64,000 nt of DNA, from positions 46,308,739 to 46,372,738 of the forward strand of contig OZ020613.1 in the NCBI GenBank assembly GCA_963971575.1, written 5' to 3'. This DNA comes from Liopterus haemorrhoidalis. Taxonomy: Eukaryota > Arthropoda > Insecta > Coleoptera > Dytiscidae. Below the pieces are notes generated by a model, which saw only the letters and a program-made list of their open reading frames with translations, was not told the DNA's origin and did no database searches. Below are positions 21,473-32,115 of this stretch, one piece after another (position 1 is the first letter of the stretch; every line of letters starts with the position of its first letter). Made by a program: the position numbers and the translations under genes.

Positions 21473-23158
21473 TTAAATTGCTGTTGACTGAGCGTTTGGG
21501 AAAAAACCATGTTGTTCATTAATAATACGTGGCTTCACAAAAGAAAATAAAGATTTGTACACTAATTTTTCAAAAACTTTCTCGAATATCGATAGCTTTG
21601 AAATTGGTCTATAATTCTCGATAATATTTTTTTTACCTTTTTTAAATACAGGCACTATCAGAGCTCTTTACCACATACTAGGAAAAACGGATTCACTTAT
21701 AGATTTATTAAAAATGATTGATAAGGGTTCCGATAGTGACTGTCCGCATCTTTTTATAAAGAGAGATGGTATATTATCTGAACCAGCTCCTTTATTAATA
21801 TCAAGTTGCATAATACATTCAAATACCTGATCACTGCTGAATGACAAATTAGAAAGGTTAAGTGTTACAGATTGTTCATCAATATATGTTATAGTAGATG
21901 GAGGAGTATACACCGATTTAAAATAGTCAGAAAAATAAGCTGCAATCGTATAACCATTATCCGAAATGTGATTTTTATAAATCATACTATTTGGAACATT
22001 TTGTTTTTTAGTATTAGAAACATAGTGCCAAAACTTTTTCGAGTTTGAAGATATTTGTTTCTCAATACGCTGTATATATTCATTATGACAATTTTTCATT
22101 AAAGTTTTAACACGTTTCCGTAATACAGAGAAATCATTATAGCAAGACTGCAGTTTAAAGCGTTTATATCTTACGTGTGCTTTATGCTTCTCTTGAATTA
22201 ATTTAATTAAATTGACACTATACCAATAAGGATACGACTTTTTACTCTTGTATTTTTTAGGAACAAATTTATTAATTATTTCATTAAGATTATGATAAAA
22301 TATTGTCAATGCTTCCTCAGTAGATTTATTATGTAAAATACAATCCCAGTCTATACCTGAAAAAGCATTATCAATCCCAGCATAGTCTGCCGTCTTGTAG
22401 AATAACATCTGTCTAGGTACATCAGGTAACATTTTATACACATCTGTATTAACAGTAGCCACCAGGGGCGGATGATGTAAATCAATTTTCGTTAATTCAC
22501 AGTCACAACGAATTACACTTATAGTTTCTATATTACTTACTACCAGATCTAAAATTCTGTTGTTATGATTCTTAATATTATTAAATTGTAATAAGTTACA
22601 ATAGGCTAATGTATCTACTAATTCATTAGAGGGAATATTGTAAGTGTTACTTGGAGCGACATATGAAGAATTCTGAGAGACCCAATTTAAATGAGGTAAA
22701 TTGAAGTCTCCTAAAATCAGGAAACTATCATCAGGAAATGTGTCTCTCAGATTACACAAATCATTCAAAAATTTAGATAAACATTCATCTTTACCGGGTG
22801 GATTATATACACAACAAATATGTAGGTTTTTGATACAGTTATTTAATTTAAGAGTTACCCACACAGCCTCCGACCTAGAAGACCAATCAGGGTGCTCTGT
22901 ATACACAAATTCATTACGAATGGCAATCAAAACACCACCTCCATCAACTTTAGTGGACAAATCACTACACCTATCACGACGCACTACGGAGTATTCACTT
23001 GATATAAATTCGTTATTAAACACAGATGAATTTAAAAAAGTTTCAGTCAAGCATATCAGGTCAAAGTCACATGAATGAGAGTTAAGTTTAAAGATATTAG
23101 TTTTTGATCTTAATCCTCTAACATTTTGGTAGTAAACAGAGATAGTCATTAGAACCAA
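21473..23158 (-). pseudogene. ORF2 endonuclease and RT N-terminus of the nested element
   Basis: Starts MVLMTISVYYQNVRGL, an APE-type endonuclease: LICLTETFL (catalytic Glu), VDGGGVLIAI, CVYNPPG, LILGDFNLPHLNW (Asp/Asn), then HHPPLVA, a linker, and the RT fingers (DINKGAGSDNIPSLFIK). A TAA at about 21665-21667 replaces a codon between SVFPSMW and RALIVPVFKKGKK; the frame then runs through NYRPISKLSIFEKVFEKLV to 21473 before the frameshift. The endonuclease nicks target DNA to prime reverse transcription. One stop and one frameshift suggest only moderate age. Confidence 0.9.
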
Positions 23159-23204
23159 TAAAAAATGTCAAACAAACAACACTATAGTTAATTCACACTT
23201 TAGG

Positions 23205-24059
23205 TCAGCTTCTGTAAGAACTCCAAATTGTTGATTGTATGTATACGTGAAGAATCATCAGTTCATTTAAATAGAGTTGCTGTACTGGGCCATTCATATT
23301 GACATCCGTGCTGGTAATACTTTTTTTATTCTGTCTATAGGCCGATAAAATTTCATCTTTTACTTGACGAGAAGTAAATTTTACAACGATATTGCGAACT
23401 TGGTTAGTATTTTCGTGATTTTTTGACAATGGAATTCGATGAGCAGCATCAATATAATTCTTATCAACAGTAACACCTAAATAATTACTAATATCCGAGA
23501 CAATATTGAAAACGTTTTCACTGCGGGATTCGGGGCAGTTATGAATTATTAAATTATTCATTTTTGAATACTGTTCCATATCCTCAATTTTTCCGTTCAA
23601 ATTAATTATTTCTTTTTTTAATTCTTCTTTTTCATTTAAACATACATCAATTAATTTTACTTTGTCTTCCATCAATTTTAAACTATTTTCAAAATCCGTT
23701 ATTTTATTGCAACAAAAATTAACAGATTCTAATACTTTATTGAACCGTGAATCCAGCTCGGCAATAATATCTGTTTTAAGAGCTGTTATAGCGGCCATAA
23801 ACTCATTTTTAGTGCAAAAATTTGTATTTATATTATTGACAGAGGGTTCAGTGTCGTCGAGCATTATAGTTGAAACATTAAGACAGTCAGAACAACAGTC
23901 TGCGCAGAACCATATAGCAGCATTATCCACGAACACCTTCAGTTGTTCTTCACTAATATTGATGCATTTAGTGTGAAAGGAAATTCCACATTTTCCACAC
24001 TTCAAACCTTGATATTTCTTATAAATTTGTTTATTGCACTTTTTGCATGAGACGCCCAT
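23205..24059 (-). pseudogene. ORF1 protein of the nested element: PHD finger and coiled coil
   Basis: Residues about 5-55 form a PHD-like zinc finger (CKKCNKQIYKKY..LKCGKCGISFHTKCI..WFCADCC). Residues about 95-165 are a heptad-rich coiled coil (LMEDKVKLID, LKKEIINLNGKIEDMEQYSK). Then comes an RRM/transposase-22-like part (NNLIIHNCPES, DAAHRIPLSK, IVVKFTSRQVKDEILSAY). The end is frameshifted: LYLNE runs into an unrelated tail, while VLTEADLK, a usual ending, sits in another frame just below, so a small internal deletion is likely. ORF1 proteins bind element RNA. Confidence 0.85.
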
Positions 24060-24406
24060 GATGTTAGATTAAAGAGCCGGTTGTAACACAACTTGTTCAA
24101 ATATGCACAATTTGGAAAACACACACTTTCAACTAAATTTTAACTGTTTAGATAGAAAATTATTAAAAATATATTGATTTTAATTTATTTAAGTAATAAT
24201 TATAACTCAAATCATCTCACAATATATGCAGAATTATCATTATTAATTTATGATACTTTAAGAACAAATAAAGTACTGCAATTTTCACAGGTAATTGATA
24301 AAAATATACCAGAGAAAAAAAATTAACATGTGCACTCTATCACTGCTAACACTATACTGTTATCAGTATCAAGTATAAAGTTTTGCTCAGTTTTTTTGGA
24401 ACTGTA

Positions 24407-25375
24407 TCAAGTATAAAGTTTTGCTCAGTTTTTTTGCTGTATATTCAATGTGAGGCTTCCAGGTCAACTGAGAGTCCAGATAAACACCTAGGAATTTTAC
24501 ATATGCATTTGAGTCATGTTTTAGGCTAAAAACGATATTTTCAGTTTTTGACTTATTTAAAGTTAATCTGTTTATGTCTAACCATTCTGCGATTTGAGCA
24601 TAAAAAACATTTGTGTTGTTTATAGCTGTATTTAAGTCTTTGTTACTCTCATACAGTGTTGTATCGTCCGCGTAGAGACAGATTTTGAGATTATTATTTA
24701 CACTAGCAATATCATTAACATATATTAAAAAAAGAAGAGCTGCAATGTTGGATCCTTGTCCAACACCATATGTTATTGGTAGGCAATTAGAGTAGGTTCC
24801 ATTGCTGTAAACTACTTGTGATCTGTCGCTTAAATATGACTCAATTAGTCGCAAAGGTGTACCTCTTATTCCGTACCATTCTAATTTGTTAAGGAGATAT
24901 TTGTGAGGTACACAGTCAAATGCCTTACTCAGTTCGAGTAATTTAGTAGATACATATTCTCCTCTTTCAAAGGCGGATATTATGTATTTGGTAAGGTCAT
25001 TTATTGCGCTTGAGGTGTTACGATTTTTTCTGAAACCAAATTGTTTATCTATCAACAAATTATGTTTTTCTAGGTACAATTGTACTTGGTCCTTGATTAT
25101 AATTTCTATAATTTTAGAAAAAACAGGAACAAGCGATATAGGGCGGTAATTCTCGGCGTTATTCTTGTCGCCTTTGTTAAAAATAGGCACCACTTTCACT
25201 GTTTTTAGGTTCTGGGGGAATGTACCGGTGGCAATACAAGCATTGACCAGATGTGCTAGAGGTTTTGCAATAAGTTTAGCACTATGCTTTATTAAGTCGA
25301 CGTTAATGTCATATATATCGGTACTATGACTATTATTTATTGATTTTATTACTCTCATTATATCGTTCTGTCAAT
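24407..25375 (-). pseudogene. Outer jockey-like element, 5' segment with RT core
   Basis: Minus strand, open from about 25358: SAKLIAKPLAHLVNACI, VKVVPIFNKGDKNNAENYRP, LIDKQFGFRKNRNTSSAIND, LLELSKAFDCVPHKYLL, GVGQGSNIAALLFLIYVND (the usual P of GVPQGS is G), CLYADDTTLYES, then FLGVYLDSQLTWKPHIEYTA and KKLSKTLYLI at the break. The endonuclease and ORF1 are absent, so the element was 5'-truncated when it landed. Confidence 0.88.
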
Positions 25376-26077
25376 GTATCAACTTTATATAACTTATGTA
25401 TTAATATTGTATTTATTTATTATTATTATTATTATTTATTTTTTTAATCTTACAAATTTACTTATATTTTGTAATGATGTTCTCATTGTAGCATTGGGTT
25501 AGTCCTATTTACAACGCTACAAACATTAAATAAGAATAAAAATAAAATAAGAAAATACAACACTGTATTTTACAAATTAATAATTATCAGATTGTCACGA
25601 CGTCGGGTCAGCCACATCTTGTTTAAAATCCGTGTTTTAATAAATGGCTGAATAATCTTAAGAGACAATTAGTAATCAATTGGTTCATCAGAATTCATTG
25701 TGACCATCACCATCTGTGCGTTCCATCAATGATGGCCAACAAAGCCGTGGTTATGTAAGTAAAGTTTAAATTTATATTTTTGAATTTGCTCCAGATGCAT
25801 CTAACAATTTTATTGTAATTTATTCCAATTTAGTACAACTCTTTTGATTCACATTAATTAATTAATTTTGTGTCACTAGGTTGAACCTAATCCCTTCTTT
25901 AAAGTTATCATTAGAGTCCAATGTTAAGAGACAATTTAGGAAACTATTATTCGTCTTTAGTTTTGTAACAATTATAAGAGTTCGAAATACTTATCTTGGA
26001 GGGACGTCTAACCTTTCTAACCCCCCCCCCAATCAATCTACCCGTGACAATATGAATGACAGTATTAACTGCGAGTT
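25376..26077. other. P1 intron; possible short non-LTR 3' end
   Basis: An (ATT)n run at about 25412-25435 could be the tail of another minus-strand retroelement remnant reaching about 25570, but no coding part confirms it. A C(10) run lies near 26022-26031. No gene seen. Confidence 0.35.
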
Positions 26078-27403
26078 ATGGTGGGTTTAGTCAACATTTA
26101 GTTTTAGTCTTAGTTTTAAATTTATGTTTTAGTTTTAACCTAAAAATATAAACTATCATAACGCTACGAGCAAGTTCATACAACACATTGATTTAGTTTT
26201 AGTCTTAACTTTCTTAAAACCGACCTTGAAAGATAACTAACTTTCAACTTTTCTAGGCACTAAGATTAAAACCGCACAAATGCGCCTGCGCTCACACTGA
26301 CATAAAATGTGCAAGTTATATATTACGAACTATTAACAATTTTACTATTGTTTTTATTTCGGAACATCTTTATTCACAATGTTTATTTCTTTAATCGTTA
26401 TCTATAACCAAAGATTTTGACTTGACGTTTCAAATATAGAGGAAACTTTTTAAGATCGCGGCGCCATACGCGGCAAAACTGGAACATTCGAAATTTACAT
26501 TAAACTGTTACTTGTGTATTTGTTTACATGGTGAAAATGAACACAAGTTGTATTTTTCCTGTTTTCCGAGCTTTGTTTTTTTTTTATTTAAAGGTAATCT
26601 ACGATTTACAAGATATGTAATAATATACTTTTCTAAAGAAATGTCAAGGAAATTTTTAGTTTTTCATTGTATTTTTAATTCTTTTGACTGTCTGTCAATA
26701 TAAGAGCAACAAATATATGGTAAATATATTAGTAAAAATTAATATGGTATATCTGCCTGAAAAAGTAGAAGGGCCTTTTAATATATCAACTGATGATATT
26801 GGCAAATTTTGGGTGGGGTAAGTGCTTTTCTCAGTCTTTTCTTGGACGTAAAAATTCACTTTCCATTAAATGCAACGAGCAAACGTGCATGCATGGGCTT
26901 GGATTTTTGCCCATTTTTATTTTTGGGTCCATAAAAACCTATGATCCACTTTCTCTCTGCCTCCAAACGTCGTTTCAATTGATATTTTTTTCGATCTAGG
27001 TAAATTATGGAATGTTTAAGAGGGATTCTTCCTTATTCACGATTTACATTGCGGCACACAACTAAATTGATTGTATTTTTTTTTTTTCATGATTCACAAA
27101 AATAAAACACAAACAACAAAATATCATTTATTTCTTCATTGAACAAAACAAAACAATGTCACTTTCGTATCTTCCGCAAATCGCCACAAGATGTCAGGGC
27201 GCTAAGGAAGTTTCCCCTATTAGTTATAACAAGCTTTGTTTTTCAACACTGAACTAGGATACTATGCGCGTGTGTTAAACTCAATCAACTAAATCATTGT
27301 ATAAACTCGTACTCATTTATTAGGCTTAAAACAAAAACTAAAAATAACTCTAAAATTAAAACTAGCGTTAAGACTAAGGCTAAGTGTTGACTAAACCTAC
27401 CAT
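26078..27403. mobile_element. MITE with GGTGGGTTTAGTCAACA ends, carrying a nested element
   Basis: ATGGTGGGTTTAGTCAACAT at the left is inverted at the right (GTGTTGACTAAACCTACCAT), followed on both sides by related TTAGTYTTAG text. The middle is occupied by the THAP-coding element at 26436-27220. AGTTAT occurs near both outer edges, a possible but imperfect duplication. It ends 26 bases from the P1 exon at 27430. Confidence 0.7.
26436..27220 (-). mobile_element. THAP-coding DNA transposon derivative, copy A
   Basis: Ends TAGAGGAAACTT and AAGTTTCCCCTA. On the minus strand the interior codes a decayed THAP finger: CVPQCKS, then a spaced FHNLP, and HVCSLHLMESEFLRPRK; the C-x2-C and V-C-S-x-H spacing is that of THAP zinc fingers, used by P-element-like and other transposases to bind DNA. 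Stops interrupt it. Related copies: 31027-31799 (opposite orientation), 50706-51512 and a distant one at 53259-53524. Confidence 0.75.
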
Positions 27404-27429
27404 CAGTTATAAATGTGTTCGTTACTAAC

Positions 27430-27588
27430 CATCCTTCCATTCAACCGTGTGATCTATTTCAGGCGGCTCTGTGAATTCATCAGTAACTTCATATTCCGTT
27501 TCAATGTCAATCTCTTTTTTAATATAATAGCAGTCTCTGGAGTTGCCGGGATGCATGTCACAGCCTGTCTCATTATTCATATTCACTC
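27430..27588 (-). CDS. P1 linker exon L1 (proximal copy)
   Basis: A 159-bp exon, acceptor GTTCCAG above 27588 and donor GTTAGT below 27430, phase 1 at both ends. Protein: GVNMNNETGCDMHPGNSRDC, then YYIKKEIDIETEYEVTDEF and DHTVEWKDG. Close to the L1 exon at 28038 and so a duplicate. It keeps one I-K-K-E site while the second motif, I-K-T-E elsewhere, has become IETE. It sits between a distal L2 and the proximal L2, so P1 either has a repeated L1-L2 cassette or two alternative paths. Confidence 0.82.
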
Positions 27589-27724
27589 CTGGAACAAAAA
27601 CGTACTGTTATATAAAGAACTAGAACTAAAATAAAAAATAAAAACGTGTTTATAATCAATATTTTTATATCAGCTTTAAACATTCACTTATAACTTCAGA
27701 ATTAATAAAACCAGTTCTACTGAC

Positions 27725-27847
27725 CAGTGTGTGCGACAGTTGCACTCTCTAGTTTATTTTCTTCATATTCACTGGTATCCACAAGTTCAGACTTGATATC
27801 AATGTTCCTGTTATAATAATATACATCTGCAGCTCCATCTGTGCTAC
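27725..27847 (-). CDS. P1 linker exon L2 (distal copy)
   Basis: A 123-bp exon, acceptor TATTTCAG above 27847, donor GTCAGT below 27725, phase 1. Protein: GSTDGAADVYYYNRNIDIKS followed by ELVDTSEYEENKLESATVAHTG. Homologous to the L2 at 16074 (SEPV...EENELESA.V). It contains I-K-S-E. It is only 190 bp from the L1 exon at 28038 and 137 bp from the L1 at 27588. Confidence 0.84.
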
Positions 27848-28037
27848 CTGAAATAAATACCTACCTATAAAATATACAAACCTAAATTTTATCTTGTTAG
27901 AAACAGTTACTATTTCATCCGTGAATACAAAAAGGAATATTGCGCACACACGTGGTGCTTTAATCTGTAAGAAACTTGATTCGCGAACTAAGCTATTATT
28001 ATTAAAAGTGAGATAGTTCTAAATGCTCTTTACTGAC

Positions 28038-28196
28038 CACTCTCCCATTCAGCTGTGTGATCTGGTCCAGTCTCCGTTTCATATTCGTCAATAATTTCAA
28101 ATTCTGTCTTAATAACAATCTCGTTTTTAATAATATCACTGTCTCTGGAATCATCAGGATACATGTCACAGCTTGTCTCATCATTCATGTCTACTC
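28038..28196 (-). CDS. P1 linker exon L1 (distal copy)
   Basis: A 159-bp exon, acceptor TTTTTCAG above 28196, donor GTCAGT below 28038, phase 1. Protein: GVDMNDETSCDMYPDDSRDS, then IIKNEIVIKTEFEIIDEYE and DHTAEWESG. Two I-K-x-E sites (IKNE and IKTE). The 3' splice site shows it is internal, consistent with the ZAD exon at 29576 lying upstream, whose phase-1 end fits. Confidence 0.84.
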
Positions 28197-28499
28197 CTGA
28201 AAAAGTAATGTATTGGCATATAAAAGAACTAGAATAAATAAATTTGTGTTTAATAAATAAATAGTCAGGGCAGAGGATCCATTTCGAAAAATTTTACGAA
28301 TAAAGATAATACTAATTTATTGGAATGATTATATATTAATTTAATTTTTATGAAAATTTGATTTTAAAATCAATAAAATAAAGTGATTTGCAATTTCTTA
28401 GTTATTTAGTATATCGACTAATAATTATTCTGTATTTTCGAATAAGTTGTTTGCATGTTGAATCTAACTGTATAGACGGAACAATAAAAATAGTATTCA

Positions 28500-29520
28500 T
28501 CAGATCAATGTAAAGAATACTACTACAGGGTGCGTCATGGGAACATTCAACCGTAGGAATTTTACGTGGTCCTGGTTAGTGAAATAATTTCTGCGTAGTG
28601 TTATTAATATTTGTTGGGTCTTGTCTAGGTTTAGCGATAGTTTATTGGTATCAAACCAGTATATAGCTTTGTCTAACGTAGATACACTGCGTGACAGGGC
28701 GTTAGTCAGGGAGCGCGATTTGAAAATCAAGGTTGTGTCATCAGAATAGAGTATACTGGTTTGATACGTATAAGTCGGGAAGTCGTTAATATAAATGAGG
28801 AACAGTAAGGGACTAAGAATGGAACCCTGTGAGACCCTTATATTAACGGTCAGGAGATCAAATTTATGGTTTTTATCTGCCAAATTTATCTGATCAAATT
28901 TATGTCTTTAACACTTGCTGTTTCCTTTCCCGTATGATGGATTCTACTAGTGTGCCAATGTCATCATCAAAACCATAATATGCAAGCTTTTTTAATAGAA
29001 TCTGGTGAGATACACAGTCGAAAGCTTTAGTTAGGTCTAAGAAAGTTGACAGACAAAACTCACCAGATTCAATACCGTTTAATATTTCGTTGAGAAAAGT
29101 TAGAATAGCGTCAGTAGTTGACCTGTTGGATCTGAATCCGTACAGTCTGTCGTGGAATAGGGTATTATTTTCAAAGTAGAAGAAAACTTGTTTCGACAGG
29201 ATTTTTTCAAAAAATTTTGAGAGTCCGGGTATTAAGGACATGGGTCGATAATTTCCCGGATCATTATTATTACTCTTTTTATGGATATAGGTAATAGTGG
29301 CTATTTTTAGTGCATCAGGGAATTTATTATAGGAAATACAACAATTAATGATTTTTGTTAAAGGTCTAATAATGGTGTCCTTTACCGATTTTAGTACCTG
29401 GGTATTCATTCCAAGATAATCTTTTGCTTTGCTGTTATTAAGACCATCTAATGCACCCCTGACCGCTATGCAGGACACATGAGTAAAGGAAAAGGTTGAT
29501 TCTGAATTTGGAAGGAGCAT
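28500..29520 (-). pseudogene. Jockey-like reverse transcriptase fragment in a P1 intron
   Basis: Two frames on the minus strand. 29520-28900: LDGLNNSKAKDYLGMNTQVL, NNDPGNYRPMSLIPGLSKFF, LYGFRSNRSTTDAILTFL, LDLTKAFDCVSHQILLKKL. After a frameshift, 28883-28500: VSQGSILSPLLFLIYINDF, ILYSDDTTLIFKS (catalytic YADD changed to YSDD), LSLNLDKTQQ. It lacks the endonuclease and the C-terminus. It lies between the ZAD exon and L1 and is similar in type to the outer element of the 18-25 kb nest. Confidence 0.85.
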
Positions 29521-29575
29521 TAGATCTATGGGATTACATTAATATATCATCAGAATAAGCAAAAATGTAAAATAC

Positions 29576-29921
29576 CTGTATAACCACCTCTTGTCACTAT
29601 ATAACAACTGTCATTGTAGTACTTTTCAAAAGTCTCATTTAATAAAACACTTCTACTATTGTATTCTGTTAATGAGTTAATACGGGTATAGCTCTTCCCA
29701 GTTTCTATACAATTTCTCGAGGGCTTTTCCCGCTCGTTTTTAAAATCCGTCAAATAAATGCATAAATCACCACTAGTTTTTGAGGCAGAACTTAGCTGTG
29801 ATGTGTAATTTATATACATTTGACTGTGTCGCAAACATTGCTCACGAAATTTATAAAAACCATCCACTTTATTGCAGCATTCCACACATATTACTCCCTG
29901 ATTGTGTAACACTGTGGAGAT
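29576..29921 (-). CDS. P1 exon with the second half of a ZAD domain
   Basis: Acceptor ATTTTTCAG above 29921 (phase 0) and donor GTATTTT below 29576 (phase 1), 346 bp. It opens ISTVLHNQGVICVECCNKVD and GFYKFREQCLRHSQMY: the C-x2-C followed by an aromatic/Phe-rich helix is the C-terminal half of the arthropod zinc-finger associated domain, a dimerisation module. The rest (NYTSQLSSASKTSGDLCIYL, then KYYNDSCYIVTRGGYTG) is an unstructured tail. The exon with the first ZAD cysteines was not found upstream in the window. Neither P2, P3 nor P4 shows a ZAD exon here. Confidence 0.7.
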
Positions 29922-31026
29922 CTGAAAAATAAGTGATATCAATATATGGAGAATTGATTAGAGATGCGAACATAAATGCGGCAAAAAGCTCACTTTTTAA
30001 TGTGCAATTGAACAAGGCTTTTGCTAAACAAAATAATCAAAAACCTCAGTGAGTAGGGTTACAATCCCTGGATCATAATTAAAAAGTACAGTACATGTAT
30101 GTAGTCTATTCCGAACGTTTAAGCCGAACTCAATTTTGAAATCTAGTAACTTTTAACGATTAATCGGGCTTTTGGACATCTAAACTTTGTAAATTATACT
30201 AACGTTAAATATTCTAGGTTTAATTAACTGTCATTTTGATCAAGATTTTTTATGCCATGCTGAAACACGAAATAATCTAGATAAGTTCAGCTCTCGTGAC
30301 AACGTAAGAAAACGAAACTCTCATTTAGTTCCGTTTAAATAGAAGAAATAGACTATACAGTTTTTACTTTTGTAAGAACAAACTAAGAAGAAATATTATA
30401 TAGCACACAACAGAAGACTCACGAAGCGACATACCCATGTTAAAAATTTTGACCGTACGACCTGCACTCTGCCAAAACATCCGCAACCAAAACCGTGGAA
30501 CCGCGAAATTTTAATGCATCATCATGTATTTTTTATTTTTAGTAAGAATTCTACATTTCTTCAACATGTACACATTTCTTGTTTAACATAAAATTTTGCT
30601 AAATAGATCAAAAAATTTTATATCCAAAAAAAAGTGTGCATGTTTAACAATAAATTGCGATACTTAGGTGATTAAATGTACAGCAAATAAAACTAAATAT
30701 AAAATATTTTTCATATTTTTATTTCATATTATATCTACATACTACAACAACAAAAATGTACAACAAAACAGTAAAATTAGTAACATAATCTTATTATAAA
30801 CAATTTTGGCAAAATACCTTTTTCTGTTAAGTCATTAATAAGGGAGAAATTTCGAAAGTTTAGTGTTCTAAACTCAAAGCACACTCATAATTCAAAACTC
30901 AAGTGGCTGAATATTAAAACTGTGGCGCTGTATGTATTCTGTGCGATATTAGTGTCATCTAATAGCACATCGAGAAATAGTGAACGCTGTCCAACGTCGT
31001 ATATCCCTATGTCACTAGCGTGATCA
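29922..31026. other. P1 upstream interval with a mariner-like MITE relic
   Basis: 30102-30356 is a short diverged relative of the MITE at 3067 (TAGTCTATTCCGAACGTTTA at one side, TTAGTTCCG and AATAGACTA at the other). The rest is AT-rich with no support for a gene; the missing ZAD start exon and P1 promoter may lie here or further up. Confidence 0.5.
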
Positions 31027-31799
31027 ATAGAGGAAACTTCCTAAGCGCCCTGACATCTGGTGGCAATTTGCGGAAAATACGAGAATGACATTGCTTTGTT
31101 GTGTTCAATGGAGAAATACGTATTTTTTTGTTGTTTGTGTTTTATTTTTGTGAATCATGGAAAAAAAACAATCAATTTTGTTGTGTGCCGCAATGTAAAT
31201 TGTGAATAAGGATGAATCCCTCTTAAATATTCCGTAATTTGCCAAAATCGAAAAAAATATCAATTGAAACGACGTTTGGAGGCAGGAAGAAAGTGGATCG
31301 TAGGATTTTATGGACCCAAAAATTAAAAATGGGCAAAAATCAAAGCCCATGCATGCACGTTTACTCGTTGCATTTTATGGAAAGTGATTTTTTACGTCCA
31401 AGAAAAAACTGAAAAAAAAGCACTTACCCCACCCAAAATTTGCCTAAATCATCAGTTGATATATTAAAAGGCGCTTCTACTTTTTCAGGAAAATATATTA
31501 ATTTTTACTAACATATTTACCACATTTTTGTTGTTATTATATTGACAGACAGTCAAAAAGAATTAAAAATACAATGAAAAACTAAAAATTTCCTTGAAAT
31601 TCTTTTAGAATAGTATAATATTACATATCTTGTAAATCGTAGATTACCTTTAAATAAAAAAAGGTTGGAAAACAAGAAAAATACAACTCGTGTTTATTTT
31701 CACCATGTAAACAAATATACGAGTAACAGTTTAATGTCACTTTTGAGTGTTCCAGCTTTGTCGCATATGGCGCTGCGATCTTGAAAAGTTTCCCCTATA
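31027..31799 (+). mobile_element. THAP-coding DNA transposon derivative, copy B
   Basis: Ends TAGAGGAAACTTCC and AAAGTTTCCCCTA. On the plus strand a decayed THAP finger: CVPQCKL near 31186, RNLPKSKK, then VYSLHFMESDFLRPRK near 31365 (the first Cys of the C-x2-H pair reads Tyr). Inverted relative to copy A. No full transposase follows, so it is non-autonomous. Confidence 0.75.
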
Positions 31800-31940
31800 G
31801 TTTGTGTTGTTACATCTGTCAATCAAATGTCAAAATCTATAGTAACTAAGTTGTTGCTAAGAAGTATGTTGTTATATAATTACACAGGGCTGAGAAAGTT
31901 GTCCGCTTTTAATAATATATGGTAATTTTAAACGATAAGT

Positions 31941-32115
31941 ATAGGCTATTCCAAACCTTTAGGCGGAACCAAATGGAATTTAAATTTTCTCAAGTTGTCA
32001 GTAGCTATTTTTTTATATATTGAAACAGGCTTTTCTTAAACATAATGATCAAAAGCTTCAATCAATCGGTAAAAGTTACAAGATTTGAAAATCTATTTCC
32101 GCCTAAAACAGTGAA
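31941..32115. mobile_element. Diverged mariner-like MITE relic
   Basis: TAGGCTATTCCAAACCTTTA and GGCGGAACCAAATGG at the left, and AATCTATTTCCGCCTA near the right, match the end regions of the 3067 family, but the far terminal bases are missing. Confidence 0.55.

Larger units (their letters stand above)
20093..24406 (-). mobile_element. Near-full-length CR1/jockey-like element inserted in the outer element
   Basis: Minus strand, with ORF1 (PHD finger plus coiled coil), ORF2 (endonuclease plus reverse transcriptase) and a 3' end of (TAAA)n at 20093-20118. It splits the outer element: TLYLI at 24407 resumes as RALKAK at 20090. GTATC is shared by both junctions. The upper edge holds a tandem copy of about 40 bp (phrase TATCAAGTATAAAGTTTTGC at about 24366 and 24407), perhaps a 5'-end target copy. 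Short repeat tails instead of poly(A) are more CR1/L2-like; the RT motifs cannot separate clades by eye. Confidence 0.85.

Noticed and set aside
22701..23078. A 125-codon plus-strand frame
   Set aside because: Lies antisense to the endonuclease domain of the retrotransposon ORF2, which has clear catalytic motifs.
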